DNA of 30,395 bases from positions 143,628 through 174,022 of the forward strand of contig WELA01009928.1 of assembly GCA_009602735.1 (NCBI GenBank), read 5' to 3'. This DNA is from Mesotaenium endlicherianum (Eukaryota; Streptophyta; Zygnematophyceae; Zygnematales; Mesotaeniaceae). Below, one piece after another: positions 1 through 10,674 of this stretch. Under the pieces are notes generated by a model that saw only the letters and a list, made by a program, of their open reading frames with translations, made no database searches and had not been told where the DNA came from. Position 1 is the first letter of the stretch. The number at the start of each line of letters is the position of its first letter. The position numbers and the translations under genes are program-made.

Positions 1-316
1 CCCCCCCCACCGTACAGCAGCACGCAGTAGCAAGCGAGTGTGGGTCTGCTTAGGAGAGGCTCGCAACCCGTGCGCCTGTGGATTTTGACAGGATTGAATG
101 CGGAACGAGCAAGAGGGCAGCTGCTTGCAAAAGTGCAACAGACATGCAGGGGGCAAGTCCTCAGTTGTCGGCTTTGTTTGATGTTGCGCAACACAGACAG
201 CGCTTGGCAATGCACGCAGACTGGCACCAAACATCCACAGCGAATGAACGGCACTGCAGTTCAGTCCCCTCCAACTGCCACCACAGAGGCCGTACAGAGC
301 CTAAAAGAGAGAGAGA

Positions 317-380
<64 letters not shown>

Positions 381-537
381 NTATCAGAGCTGAAGGCAGA
401 CTCGTGCGCTGGTCTGGTCTGCCTCGCATGCTTTTTGCAGCGGAAACTGAAGCCGAGCAAGAAGCATCTTCAAGGCCACTCATGGCGTCAAGCGGAGTGC
501 CCGAGAGTGACGTGACAGCTGGCACTGACTGACTGAC
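1..537. other. MET1 intron sequence at the left edge
   Basis: No coding segment is recognisable on either strand. The stretch lies downstream of the MET1 BAH1 exon, whose GT splice donor is at 537-536 on the minus strand, so it is most simply intronic. It contains a (GA)n microsatellite and a single N. The window opens with a run of C. The next MET1 exon, expected to carry the second BAH domain, is not visible here. Confidence 0.6.
306..381. repeat. (GA)n microsatellite ending in one N
   Basis: An almost pure GA dinucleotide tract of about 75 bases ends in a single ambiguous base at 381. Long open frames crossing it are repeat artefacts (RERERE or SLSLSL). The N probably marks an unresolved tract length, so coordinates to its left may be slightly off. 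Confidence 0.95.
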
Positions 538-3500
538 CTGGCGCAGCGGAGGGGGACCTCCAAGCACGCGTGCGTCAGGAAGAGCTCGCGCTCGTCCGCT
601 GCGTTCCCCAGCACCGTCTCGCTGCCCCGCTTCATCACCCAGCCGTGAAGAGCCCCCTCCCCGCGCTCCTTCTTGCACAGGTACTCCACCAGGAGGAGCA
701 CGCCAGGCCCTCCTCCTCCTTTAGCCCCCCCCTCCTCCTCCTCTTCATCCTCATCCCCCGCGTGCACCGCCACCACGTCGCCGGCTCTGAGCGACACCTG
801 GCCAATCGTGGCCTCCTGGTAGACGTGCCCGGCCATGCCCTTCGCCGCCCGGGGCTTGCCCACCCACTTGACGGGGGCGTCTATGCCGTACACCTGCCGG
901 TTCTTGCTATCGTCTGCCATCACGGTGTCGACAGCGCCGCTGTCGCTAATCGGAGAGGCCTTCTCCTCGGCCGCTTCCGGCTCCTCGTCGTCGCTGTCAT
1001 TGTCCTGAAGCTCCTCCTCCCCTCCTCCCCCGTCCATCCCCTTGCCCTCCTTGCCCCCCTCCTCCTCTGCCCTCTCCCCATCGCCCGCCAGCGCCGCCTC
1101 CCTCTCATAGTAGGCCTTCCAGATCTTTTGCACCAGCTTCGTGGTGGTGGCCCTCATGGGCCTCGCCTTGGTGGCATCTGGCCGCATGCTGGCCCTCGGA
1201 TTCGAGTTTCGCACGCTCCGCGCGAGGATCTTCTTCCTCGCCGAGATCTTCAGCTTTGTGTGGCGGCGCTCCGTCATCTTCTCAGCGAGCCGCGCAGCAA
1301 AGGCGCTCTGCCTGACGAGCTTGTCGGGGTACTCGCGGAACTGCTGCAGCACAATCTGGCTGTGCACCACCACGTAGCGCTCCACGGCCTCCACCTCCTT
1401 CCTGCTTGCGGGCTTCACCTTGTCAGCCCGCTTCTGCATCGCACGCAGATCCGACGCAGGCAGAAATAGATGTTATCACTTAATAGTTGCTGACAGCTGA
1501 TAGCGTATGAGACTTTTTGTTAAAGAGAAGAAGACGCAGTGTTGATATTCTATATGGCCCCGAGGTTGTGAAGATGCAAATGGACACGGGGTTCATCCAC
1601 ATTCAGCCCTGCTTCTTTGAGAAGCTACCTTTAACCATCAGTGCTTGTAGCGATCAAATACAGAGCCAAAAGTTGGAGCGTGCTTTGGGTATTGCCTTAC
1701 AGGGGTCTCTCTCTCTCTCACACACACATCACACACACACACACACATACACACATACTCGCAGACAGATACACACACAGGTATGAAAACACTAGTATTT
1801 TCTTCTCATTGATACCACCGTCTTTTTGCCCTTATGACTCTTGCGCTCCATCGCAAGATCACTATGAGCACGCCACATGTCCAAGTTCAGAGCTGTACCT
1901 CGTCCGCCAGCCGGGCGATGACGTCGTTGAAGGAGAGGCGTGACACGCGCGTCTCGGCCTTGAGCATCGTGATGACGCTGATGGCCAGCTTCGCTGACGT
2001 CAGCACGGGCTTGTACCAGGGCAGGTACTGCTGAGCTGGCTTGCCCAACCTGTACCAGGCGATGTCGGTCCGGAACGAAATGAACACCATGCTCGCTCCG
2101 AATTCGATCATCCACTCCTTCACGGCACTCAAGTAGATTCTGATCCCCCCTGCCGCTGCCGCGTCTGCTCCTGCTGCAGGCGAATCACTCCCCTCTGCTT
2201 CAGCAGCAGAAGACGAGGAGGCGCCAGATCCCCCCGAGCTTCCCCCTGCCTCAGCTGTTCCTACCCTCTGCCGACCGTCGCCGTCCAGCCGACCCTCGTC
2301 CTCCTCCTCCTCCAAGCAGAAGCCGCTCCCGTCGTCCTCCGTCATCACCCCGGATCCAAAGACATCCATGTCGGTCTCGACGTTCGACAGCATGGGCACA
2401 ATCTCGAGGGGGACGAGGCGGGCGTCGCTGTTGTAGAGGGTCCAGTCCTCCAGTCGCCTCCTGGGGAGGTCCTCTGGAGCCATGTCATTCATGTCGTCGT
2501 CAAACAGCTCGTACTCATCCATCTCCTCCTCCTCCGCCTGCAGATGCACACACGTGGCAGCGCAAGAGTGATGCTGGTTGGCCAAAGATGTGTGGTTCAG
2601 AAATTTCTTTCGGAAGAAAAGGAAGGCAGTTTGTGTCACCCCCTTCCTCCCCCCATGTTTGAAGGGCTAGGCCATGAGCTGGACCCGACGAGTACTTGAT
2701 GAGAGCCCGGAGCTTCAAGAATATGGCATCATGGAACATGTTGCTTCCCGTATAACCTATGTACATTATAAAATATATTTAAAATATACATGCACAAGAT
2801 GTAAATCGCGATAGGGATATATATACACACACATACATACATGTAACATATATGATACAGAAGGTAAGAACGATATGTGTTTCTCCCAAAGGAATACCAT
2901 ATGAGGCACTGCTTCAAAGTTGAACACATGACATGCCTCTCCTGCTCTGCAGCTCATGCAGCCGCAAATCAGGGTAGCCCTGCCTTGCTGTGCAAGCATT
3001 TGACGAGGCTCTGAAGTACGAGTCAGCCACAAAAACACCGTGGGGTGCTCACCTTGTAGTAGGCGGGAGGTGGATAATCGTCTGCAATCTCATCTTCATT
3101 GATCTTCACGTAGACCTTCGCTTTGGCTGCAGGCACACACTTTGACGACAGCTTCCCGTGAGACAGTCTCTTTTCCGCAGCAACAGGCCCCAGCCGAAGA
3201 TAATAGTTCCTAGCACACGAGATACCAGATCCTAGTAACACTTTGAATGTGATGCAACCAATGACTGTCTCGACAATTTGTATGCGAGTGCTCAGAGCTT
3301 CACACAGTTGCACACATAGACGTTCCTAAGAACTCCAGAAGTGGTGCACAGTAGGCACGGTGTGTTCATTCAATTATTCCTTCGATTCCCTAATTGACTC
3401 GATTCTTCAATCTTTGCCATTAAGCAGACCTCCCCGTCCCTACCATAGCTGCACAGGCTGAAGCACAAACAAAAGCACAACAGATGAAGAAGACAACCCA

Positions 3501-5637
3501 TCCTCGAAACTGGAGACTCCAATCGCTCAAGCTAGAGTACAGGAAGGCGGCGCAATCAGCATACCCCCAGCGCCTCGCTGTGAGCTCTGCCTGCCAGCTG
3601 CCTTCACGTCCTCCTCTTGAGCCAGCTGTTGAGCAAATGCTGCGTCGCTTGACTCTTTGGCAGCAGGCCCGGATTTGCCAGATCCCGAGGAGCCTGCGGC
3701 GGCGGAGGGCTCCTTGATGATTATGGCGCCACTTGTCGTCAAGCCCTTCGATTGCGACAGACCAGCGCTGTGGCTGGCAGACTCCAGCTCCAACGCGCTG
3801 CAGGCCGAAAAGCATTAGGTAAGCACTAGGTAGAGTACCGACAGCGTCGCCCCTTCGGAGTTGAACACTGAACTCTCTTTCCTTCAGCGAGTGGAAGTAC
3901 CAGCCTGCAAAGTGACTACTCAGAAGTGGAGGCAGGCATGGATGAACACGGTGGCCCTCTCACCTCAAGGACGGGAGTCCGTTGAAAATCTGGTCTTTCT
4001 CTTCTGCCGAGTTATCCAGCTCGCGGAGTTGCTCGCTGACAAAGGCCCCATGCATCAGGAGCACATCCCTTATCCTCTTCCCCTGGAGTCTGCCGCCCTT
4101 GCTGAACGCTCGCGAAACACGGGCCACCAGTTCACTGAGTGTGAGGTCTGGGTTGCCTCCATCGGGCTTCGACAGTGCGCGGAATACCTCGACGCACATA
4201 TCTGCCTTCTCCTGATGATTGGTTGCATGAAGGAGACAGGCAAAAGCAACAGGTTAGCATATCTAGCTCTCTCGGGCCTGGAGAGATGGGGCTGCATTTC
4301 AGAAAGGTCAGGTATTGGAGTGCTTGCAGCGCAAAATGTTGTGAATTACAATATACTAAAGTTGTCTGAAGAAGTGAACAAAGCCAGTCTGTCTGTTGGA
4401 CACACATTGCGACAAAGTTGTTAGAAGCAAAACACTCCTAGAAGCTAGCCACTCGCTTGTTTGCAAATCCACAAGAAATGGGTCCCTCCCCTTGGTGATG
4501 CATGAACTTTCTCCAAGAAACCTAAACTGCTGGGGCTCTCAGTGGTGGGAATGAGGAGAGTTAGAGCACCTGCATCAGCCCGAAGACTTTCTTGTACGAG
4601 CTTGCAGCACGCACACAGTGATACGATGCAAGCTCCGTATCAATCCAGAGCTTAGCTGGCGACGAGCCAGGCTCATAGCCGGATATATCCCACGATGTCA
4701 AGGGCCCCACTGTTTCACAGTACCACCCCTGCAAGTAGGTGACAGCTGGACCGAGTTAGAATGGTCACAGGTGCACCTGTGCAACAGACCATTCATCAGA
4801 AGAGTGCTACCTTGTGTCATGCACTGTATCAGTTGCAAATTCAGGAACGTCACATTTACAATGGGGTAAAAGCGTCACCTTTGATCTTTCTGCCGGGCCG
4901 TCTCCTGGGAGGACCACTGCAGTAAAATAAAGACTTTCTTCGTGCAAAGCCTCAATTGAGCAAGGCTTCCCATCCTCGTCGTGGACAACAAAGTCCAACA
5001 AACGTCGCTGAGGCTTTTCCAAATCCATTCCTTTTGCCGTACTGACAACAGCAACGTCCTCTGCAAGACCATTTTGTGACAAGAATTCAGCTATCTGAAG
5101 TTTCCCTTCCATACCTCAGCAGTGGTTTTTTAAGCAGGAATGTCTACAAAGTATCATTTTGCCGTCAGCGATAGCAGTGCAAACAAATCAACTGACCCCA
5201 GGAGCTGGCATCATCAAAAGATGATTGAAAAACGGTTGAGCGGTCAAGGAAGGAAAGAACAGAACCAGTACTATTGCACTTATAGGTGAACACATTTGGT
5301 CAGTCCTAACATGTCAAAGTTACCCACCGCATTCAGCAACTTTATCGCTTTTGACTGCCATCCTTGCTTCCTTCCCTCCGATTTTCAGGGATGGCTCCTT
5401 GTAGCTCACATCTGATGTCGCTCTTCTTGGCCTGTTTGAGCTTACTTTAACAATGAGCAGATTTGCTGTGGGCTCACTGAGAGCGTCTGAGCCTTCATCG
5501 GATTTTGCCGAAATGACTACAGCTGCCTTTGCCTTCTTCTGAGCCCGCTTCTCAACCTGGCCCCGACTCCTCTTTCCAGATTCGGTTTTCATATCCTGTT
5601 CTTGGCAGGACATATGAGCCGCAGGACCAGGCCCCAT
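538..5637 (-). CDS. MET1/DNMT1-type maintenance DNA (cytosine-5) methyltransferase, 5' eight exons
   Basis: Plant MET1 copies CG methylation onto the new strand after replication, in the nucleus. Eight exons join in phase: 5637-5328, 5114-4879, 4728-4570, 4211-3964, 3797-3565, 3126-3053, 2537-1899, 1433-538, giving about 931 residues. Residues ~140-300 form the first RFTS domain (QRRLLDFVVHDEDGKP, SWDISGYEPG, NPDLTLSELVARV). KINEDEIADDYPPPAYYK opens the part leading to the second RFTS (~435-633; DVFGSG, YLSAVKEWMIEFGASM, WYRLGKP). ATTTKLVQKIWKAYYERE and a BAH domain follow (~815-930; WVGKP, TVLGNAADERELFLT). No CXXC finger lies between RFTS2 and BAH1, as in plant MET1. The start is the first ATG after an in-frame TAA. 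An acidic Glu/Asp/Gly-rich stretch sits in the linker and another inside the BAH loop. The exon 1 donor (GTGGGT) is weak. BAH2 and the catalytic domain lie beyond the left edge. Confidence 0.93.
1705..1772. repeat. (CT)n(CA)n compound microsatellite
   Basis: A CT run followed by interrupted CA repeats, inside the MET1 intron between the RFTS2 exon and the BAH1 exon. No coding role. Confidence 0.9.
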
Positions 5638-6225
5638 TGCCTCGTCTTCTGGTTAATAGGTACACGTCAAGCGGGACACTTATAAAAAGCAACCCACAGA
5701 AGCTGTATTTTGTGTACGTTTGCACATCCTACGCAGTTGCAACCACTATGCACCCCCTTCTTAGAATGTGGGACGCGGCCACCAGTTACAAATTCATATA
5801 TCTCTTCGCCAAAGTAAGCTAAGCTATAATAAGCGGGAGCCTGCAGTTCCTCCACCCTAAGCATATATGTACTCAAGTTGTAAAGCTGGAGCCTTTCATC
5901 ACTTCCCGCCAATTTGAGTTCAAGAAAATCGAGGGACAGACTGACTTGGAGGGAACTTTCAGATTCCGGGTCCAAAGTTGAACATAAAATGATCGGGATT
6001 CGGGCGTCGACACACTATAAAGCCCAATAACGCCCACCATTTGCCTCCCGCCACCACCCGCCACCACCGGACAGTGCAGCGAATCCTTTAGACCAGAATT
6101 TGACTTGAAAGACCGACTGCACAAGCTGGCACAAGCCGTTTGAGAGGGCCTTTGACTTTCTTTGACTACTTTTGACAGATGAAAGGAGCCGCCTTAATCT
6201 GGCCTTAATCACAGCTTAATCATTT
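5638..6225. other. MET1 upstream region between its start codon and the DIRS-like element
   Basis: This 588-bp stretch should hold the MET1 5' UTR and proximal promoter. I see no certain TATA box. It contains a 102-codon minus-strand open frame (listed separately) and an AT-rich end that runs into the B2 repeat of the DIRS-like element at 6226. Confidence 0.6.
5667..5975 (-). CDS. Unassigned 102-codon open frame upstream of MET1 (possible 5' exon)
   Basis: I do not recognise this frame. It has non-repetitive composition (LQLYNLSTYMLRVEELQ, YFGEEIYEFVTGG) and lies directly upstream of MET1 on the same strand. A possible splice donor (GTAACT) falls near its middle, and an AG acceptor (TTAACCAG) lies just before the MET1 start codon. 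It could be an extra 5' exon, a short upstream frame in the leader, a relic of another element, or chance. Nothing in plant MET1 that I know matches it. Confidence 0.2.
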   Translation of the reverse strand: MDPESESSLQVSLSLDFLELKLAGSDERLQLYNLSTYMLRVEELQAPAYYSLAYFGEEIYEFVTGGRVPHSKKGVHSGCNCVGCANVHKIQLLWVAFYKCPA

Positions 6226-6337
6226 TGACATATATCTTATATGGATATAGAATATGACAATATAGAGAGAGTAATAGATATAATAAAATAGAATAGATAT
6301 GCTTAATTTTGAATAGTAGAAGAATAGGAGTAGAGTA
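6226..6337 (-). repeat. DIRS-like split direct repeat B2
   Basis: A 112-bp AT-rich sequence, the same length as B1 at 8075-8186 and in the same orientation, with about 8 mismatches by eye. Its outer edge at 6226 (TGACATATAT) is the 3' terminus of the element on the minus strand. Confidence 0.85.
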
Positions 6338-6463
6338 GCTAGGGTATCTCCTGTAATTCCTACTATACCATTATATATAAATATTTGTCCTACTCCTAAC
6401 AATGATACCTAATGCATGTACATTCCATTCATCTATATTTACTCCTATGGGTGGGTTGGGAGG

Positions 6464-6692
6464 GATCTTCTAGCTACTACTACGACGATTCCACTGCAAT
6501 GAAGAATACTGATTGACTTCGAAAATTATAAATGCGGCTAGGATTCTATGGAATTAGGTCTAGGAATTTGAATTCTTGAATTTTGCGCGGTAAGCGCATT
6601 AATAGAGATTTAAAATTGCATCTAATCATTTGTCACAAACTTTTGTTTTGAGATATGTCTGTCGACATATCTCAAAACTTTAATTTGTGACA
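6464..6692 (-). repeat. DIRS-like split direct repeat A2
   Basis: A direct copy of the A1 terminal repeat at 20256-20456. Shared landmarks include TCCACTGCAATGAAGAATAC, TTTTGCGCGGTAAGCGCATT and ATTGCATCTAATCAT. A2 ends in a large palindrome that A1 keeps only in part. About 126 bp of unrelated AT-rich sequence separates A2 from B2. Confidence 0.83.
6631..6692. repeat. 62-bp imperfect palindrome at the A2/B1 junction
   Basis: Two 29-nt arms (6631-6659 and 6664-6692) flank a 4-nt centre. The inner 15 bp of each arm pair perfectly, and about 4 mismatches lie in the outer part. It sits where the recombinase of a circular DIRS intermediate would be expected to act. A1 carries a shortened version at 20417-20455. 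Confidence 0.85.
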
Positions 6693-6696
6693 TATA
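6688..6696. repeat. Left copy of the 9-bp target duplication
   Basis: TGACATATA, identical to 8075-8083. It could be counted as 10 bp (to 6697) if the insert starts one base later. Confidence 0.7.
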
Positions 6697-8074
6697 TGTC
6701 GTGCGCTAGGAGGTCGGGTGCGTACTATCGACACAAATAATGCATAATAAGCAAGCAAGCTTGGCTGTAATGAAGTCTACAATACATGGGGCTTTATAGC
6801 CAAAAAAGGAGGCAAGTGCTGGATGTTTTAATCAAGGGAGTGTGTACTCTCCACAGTGAGCACCTCAAAACTGTGAACTGGTAGGGATACAACTAATGAA
6901 GTATGGCCCAAAAGATCATTGGAAGCACATCATGATCTTCAAGAGTAGTCCTATGACAGGGGTTTAAGCTGTGACTTTGCTCACCACTTGTAAAGTTCTT
7001 CAAGTGACTGGAAGCCAGCAAGGCTTGCTCTTCACAAGAGAGAAACTAAGTGGTCCTGAAAACACAAGAGATAAAAGTGTAAGCTTTACTGATGACCTCG
7101 AAGACTTACAACTGGCATAATGGGGACTTCTAAAAAGATGTCTTTCTAGGGACATCTCTAGCACTTATACTCCTGAAAACCCGGCGGGTTAGATGCGGAT
7201 TCAATGCATGTAGTCTTCATCTAAGATCTACCTTTGCATACACACTCGTATACCTATCGTGCTAGCGCTCCAATAGGCTAGTTACTACTCAATCCAATCA
7301 AAAGCAAGATGCTAGAATATGCTAAATGCTTGTGATAGGTCGAGCTCACTTTAGCACATGCTAAGCTTGTAAGACAAGCTTGCACATTTATGTTTGTGCA
7401 ATCGGACGGTTGCCCGCCAAACCGTGGTACTCCTGCAGGCTGTGACGGTTCCTGGCGGCTGAGCACATGTTGGTCGGCTACGCATGGACCAACCGACGGG
7501 CTGCAGCTGTCGGTCGGTGGCCCTTGATGCCCTTGGTGGCCTCGCCACTTGCATGTCGGGCACTTAGGAGTGCCTGGGCTCAAGTGACGGGCATTTAAGT
7601 GCCCCTAGGCCACTTGAAGGTGCCCGCCACCTTTCGGTGGCGCCACGTGGCCTCGGTGGCTCCCGTCGCTTGGCGCCGAGCACAATTAATGCCCGGGCTG
7701 GCTGTCATGTGAGCCTGGGCCAAGCGCGGAAGCCCGCCACCTTCCGGTAGCTCCACGTGGCCCCCTTGACTCTTGTTCCCTTTGCTTCGGGCTGTCGCTT
7801 GGGTCCTTGCGGCCTGCAGTGGCTACGAATACAAAGTCAAGTACCTCCGTCTTGTTTTGGACGAGGTATTCGGCTTGTACCCCTGGTGCGTTTAGTAGGT
7901 CTGGCGCACGTGACAAGTGTTGACTTGTCACGTGGCATCTATCCCCTAGGCATGCCAGCATAGCAACTTAATAAACTAAATCACACAAATGCAAAGAGGC
8001 AAATGCCCGTTCGAGGTTGATTGCTCACACGCTTGTAGCTCGGGTACGTGCAACGACTTCGACTCAATAAATCA
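6697..8074. mobile_element. 1.38-kb insert of unknown class with a 9-bp flanking duplication
   Basis: TGACATATA lies directly before (6688-6696) and after (8075-8083) the insert. The pre-insertion site can be reconstructed: the left flank continues the A2 palindrome and the right flank is the start of B1, matching B2. The insert begins TG and ends CA but lacks obvious long terminal inverted repeats or a poly(A) tail. It holds no convincing coding region. Its right half is GC-richer, with a partly duplicated motif (GCCCGCCACCTT at about 7621 and 7733). A 9-bp duplication suits Mutator-like DNA transposons, including those without terminal inverted repeats. TG...CA ends could suggest a solo LTR, but those usually leave 4-6 bp. 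Confidence 0.6.
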
Positions 8075-8186
8075 TGACATATATCTTATATGCATATAGA
8101 ATTTAACATTATAGAGAAAGTAATAGATATAATGAAATAGAATTGATATGCTTAAATTTGAATAGTAGAAGAATAGGAGTAGAGTA
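8075..8186 (-). repeat. DIRS-like split direct repeat B1
   Basis: A 112-bp copy of B2 lying just downstream of the recombinase gene on the minus strand. Its first 9 bases (8075-8083) also form the right copy of the target duplication of the 1.38-kb insert, which separates B1 from A2. Confidence 0.85.
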
Positions 8187-8295
8187 CTGCAAGAAAGAGC
8201 TCACATGGGCAGGTAGTAAGAGAGGAATAGAAATAGGAATGCAAGCATGGCTGGTGTGTACACAACATATGCAATGACAAGCTACACAATCTTCA

Positions 8296-9141
8296 TTACC
8301 TTCTCTGCCTTTTGAAGGCTGTTGTTAATTGAGCCTGACTGTAGGTTGCCTTCTCTCTCGGATCAGGTAGTGGTATAGTCTTGGTAGCTTCTTTTGCCTT
8401 TTCCAGTAATTTTATAACATATCTCTTCTTGGCCCCATCCGACCTCCAACCTCCCATGTAGTTAAAAGTCCTGTCAACTACTCCTAAGTTAGCAGCTGCA
8501 GATGCTGCTGACTTTCTCAGACTATGAGTACCAAAGTCCTTTATGTCTAATCCCACTTTTCTCAACATGTCTGCACACCAGTTCCTCACAGTAGAGTAAA
8601 CTGGGGCACTACCACTTAGCTCTCCCTTTCCATTGAAGGACTGAATCAGAGGGCCTTTCTCAGCAAAATTAGGAAGCTCAGTAACTAGCCTACAAAATTT
8701 ATTTACAGGACACCAGACTTTTCGTGTATAATGCCTGGTAACTTTGCCCTGATTTTGCTGATCAATTTTAGAATGTGGAATTAGCATGTCCACAGCTTGC
8801 AATTGCTCCTCTCCCTGTGTACTGCTATTTTCAATCCTATTTGCTACCAAGTCAGAATATCTCAAAAAACCATGATACATGAAAAGCATAGCTGCCCCTT
8901 TCATCAGTTCCCTTGCTGGAGCTCTCTGATATGCATACAAATTCAGACTTTCAGCTAATGCATTAAGACTCAGAGGATGTTTATCGTTCTTAGTTCTGCC
9001 CAGTGTCCTGCTAGCTAACTCTTTAAGGCTCTTGATCTGTAAGGACTCTGTGGGGCTAGGCTGGTGCACCCACTTATGCATAGTGAATATTGCCGCACTG
9101 GTAAGATTGAATTGAGACCAGGTAGTTTTCCTCACCATCAT
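8296..9141 (-). CDS. DIRS-like tyrosine recombinase (YR), apparently intact
   Basis: This is the integrase of the DIRS-like element, which would recombine a circular cDNA into the genome. The 281-codon frame is uninterrupted. The catalytic set of the tyrosine recombinase fold is visible: first Arg at R94 (GFLRYSDL), H206 and R209 in THSLRKSAASAAA, W232 in GGWRSDGAKKRYV and the nucleophile Y241. A basic C-terminus (FKRQRR) follows. It lies downstream of RT/RNase H and directly upstream of B1, the expected place. An open recombinase in an otherwise broken element may be chance survival or recent loss elsewhere. The true start may lie upstream, since these genes often overlap the RT frame. Confidence 0.85.
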   Translation of the reverse strand: MMVRKTTWSQFNLTSAAIFTMHKWVHQPSPTESLQIKSLKELASRTLGRTKNDKHPLSLNALAESLNLYAYQRAPARELMKGAAMLFMYHGFLRYSDLVANRIENSSTQGEEQLQAVDMLIPHSKIDQQNQGKVTRHYTRKVWCPVNKFCRLVTELPNFAEKGPLIQSFNGKGELSGSAPVYSTVRNWCADMLRKVGLDIKDFGTHSLRKSAASAAANLGVVDRTFNYMGGWRSDGAKKRYVIKLLEKAKEATKTIPLPDPREKATYSQAQLTTAFKRQRR

Positions 9142-9515
9142 GTTAATAAAAAATTAATGCAGAAACTAGTGGGTCTGCAGGCACCGACTTGAAGGCAAAC
9201 TTTTCACAAAATTTTTGGAAATCGCCCCAATAGGAGCTGTAAAAATCACTGGGGCCAGAGACTGTAACATCTTCTCCCTCCTTATTAATCCTAGCAATTG
9301 CAGCTCAGGGTGCTGAGCTATCCGGGAAGCTGCTTACATATTCACACACCACAAGTGTGGAATCTCAGTGCTAGCATCTCACACAATGGGACTTCTCCTC
9401 CAGCAAATGCTACTTTATCAGTACCAGCCCTCAGCACATCTAAGCTATAACTTAAATGCATAGACTGTACAATCTCTGGCATCCACTCCAGGCCAGAATC
9501 AATCAACCTCGGCCA

Positions 9516-10674
9516 CTAGTCAGCTGACCTCCAAATAAAAACCATTAATGATAGCTCAATTTTCTCCTTCCTAGCATGTTCTAGGACCTGAGGAATGAGT
9601 TGTGGTGGAGGAAAAACATAATTGTTTTTCTCCCACCAGGAAACTTTGAAGGCATCCACCTCTTCAGCCACAGGGTAAGGAAACAAAGAGTTAAATCTCT
9701 TCACTTTCGTATTAGCTGGGTTGCAAATCTGTCCACTGTGTGTGGGCCCCATGCTTCCTCTATTTTCTGAAACACCTCCACTCTCAACTCAAAATCATCG
9801 TATTCCTTTGCCTTGGCAATGATCTCCAGATCTCATTCTTAGTAATAGGCCACCATACCACAGTGAGAGATGACCATATCTCTCTCAGCAGGTCATAAAT
9901 CTCCCTTGTGACAGTCCACTAGTCCTCTCTCTCTGTACTTCCCTGCTGCAGGATCTTAGGGATTTCTCTCTCATTGATCCGAACCAGTATATGAAAGTCC
10001 CTGATAATGTTCTTGAACACTTTGATAATATTCCAGATCTTCTCCAGATTTGCCATAGTGTCCCCAGCAAATAGTGACTCACTGGGCGTACCTCTAATGC
10101 TCCTGAAGTGAGCACACACTGTGTATTCCAGCAGAGGGGTATACCTTTCTGCATTCTCTATATTTATGGTCAGGAAAAAATCTGGACTTGTGCATGTTCT
10201 AATCACTGTTCCATTAAATTGGTCAAAATTTTCTATCCAAAAATTAAGTTCCTGCCTAACTTGTGAAGGGACCAGGACAATGGACTCCCAGTCATTTTCC
10301 CCCCTCATAGCAGCTTAAAGGTTTCTAGTATATGCCACAGCTAGGTTCCCAAAAGCAACCTTCATAGACATAATTTGTCCTGCAACAAATGCTAACTTCC
10401 TCACTAGGGCTTTTCCCGACTCTTGAGCAAGTTGCTGCAGGTGAGCAATTTTTCCCATCAATTTTGTTTTTCTATTGTTATCTATAGACAGGGTCGTGGT
10501 CCTGGTATCAATGACCACGCCCACGAACTCTATCACTCTAGTGCACTCCAGCTGAGCTTTCTCCCAGCTGATCAGAATACCAGCTTGTTTGCAATTCTGC
10601 AAAATAATCTGCTTGACCCTGCTGTGTTCCTCTGCTGTTTGACAAGCAAAGAAAATATCATCTAAATAAGGAAT
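9516..10674 (-). pseudogene. DIRS-like RT (3' part) and RNase H, broken
   Basis: The frame opens at the catalytic motif YLDDIFFACQ and continues through the RT thumb. It reads on through WESIVLVPSQVRQELNFW and ends in the RNase H tail (KVKRFNSLFPYP, VDAFKVSWWEKNNYVFPPP), typical of YR retroelements. At least two in-frame stops (TAA at 10317-10315, TAG at 9921-9919) and a frame change before 9752 break it. The first stop replaces what I would expect to be a Tyr codon after TRNL. The RT domain continues upstream at 11405, beyond a 730-bp insert. Confidence 0.8.

Noticed and set aside
40-678. Overlapping open frames across the GA repeat
   Set aside because: Their length comes from RERERE/SLSLSL dinucleotide translation and an N; no non-repeat homology.
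570-1469. 299-codon plus-strand frame
   Set aside because: It is the antisense shadow of the GC-rich MET1 BAH1 exon, whose minus-strand reading matches MET1 motifs.
7278-7961. Short frames in the 1.38-kb insert as coding genes
   Set aside because: No motif, several overlapping frames of similar length on both strands, GC-rich repeat content.
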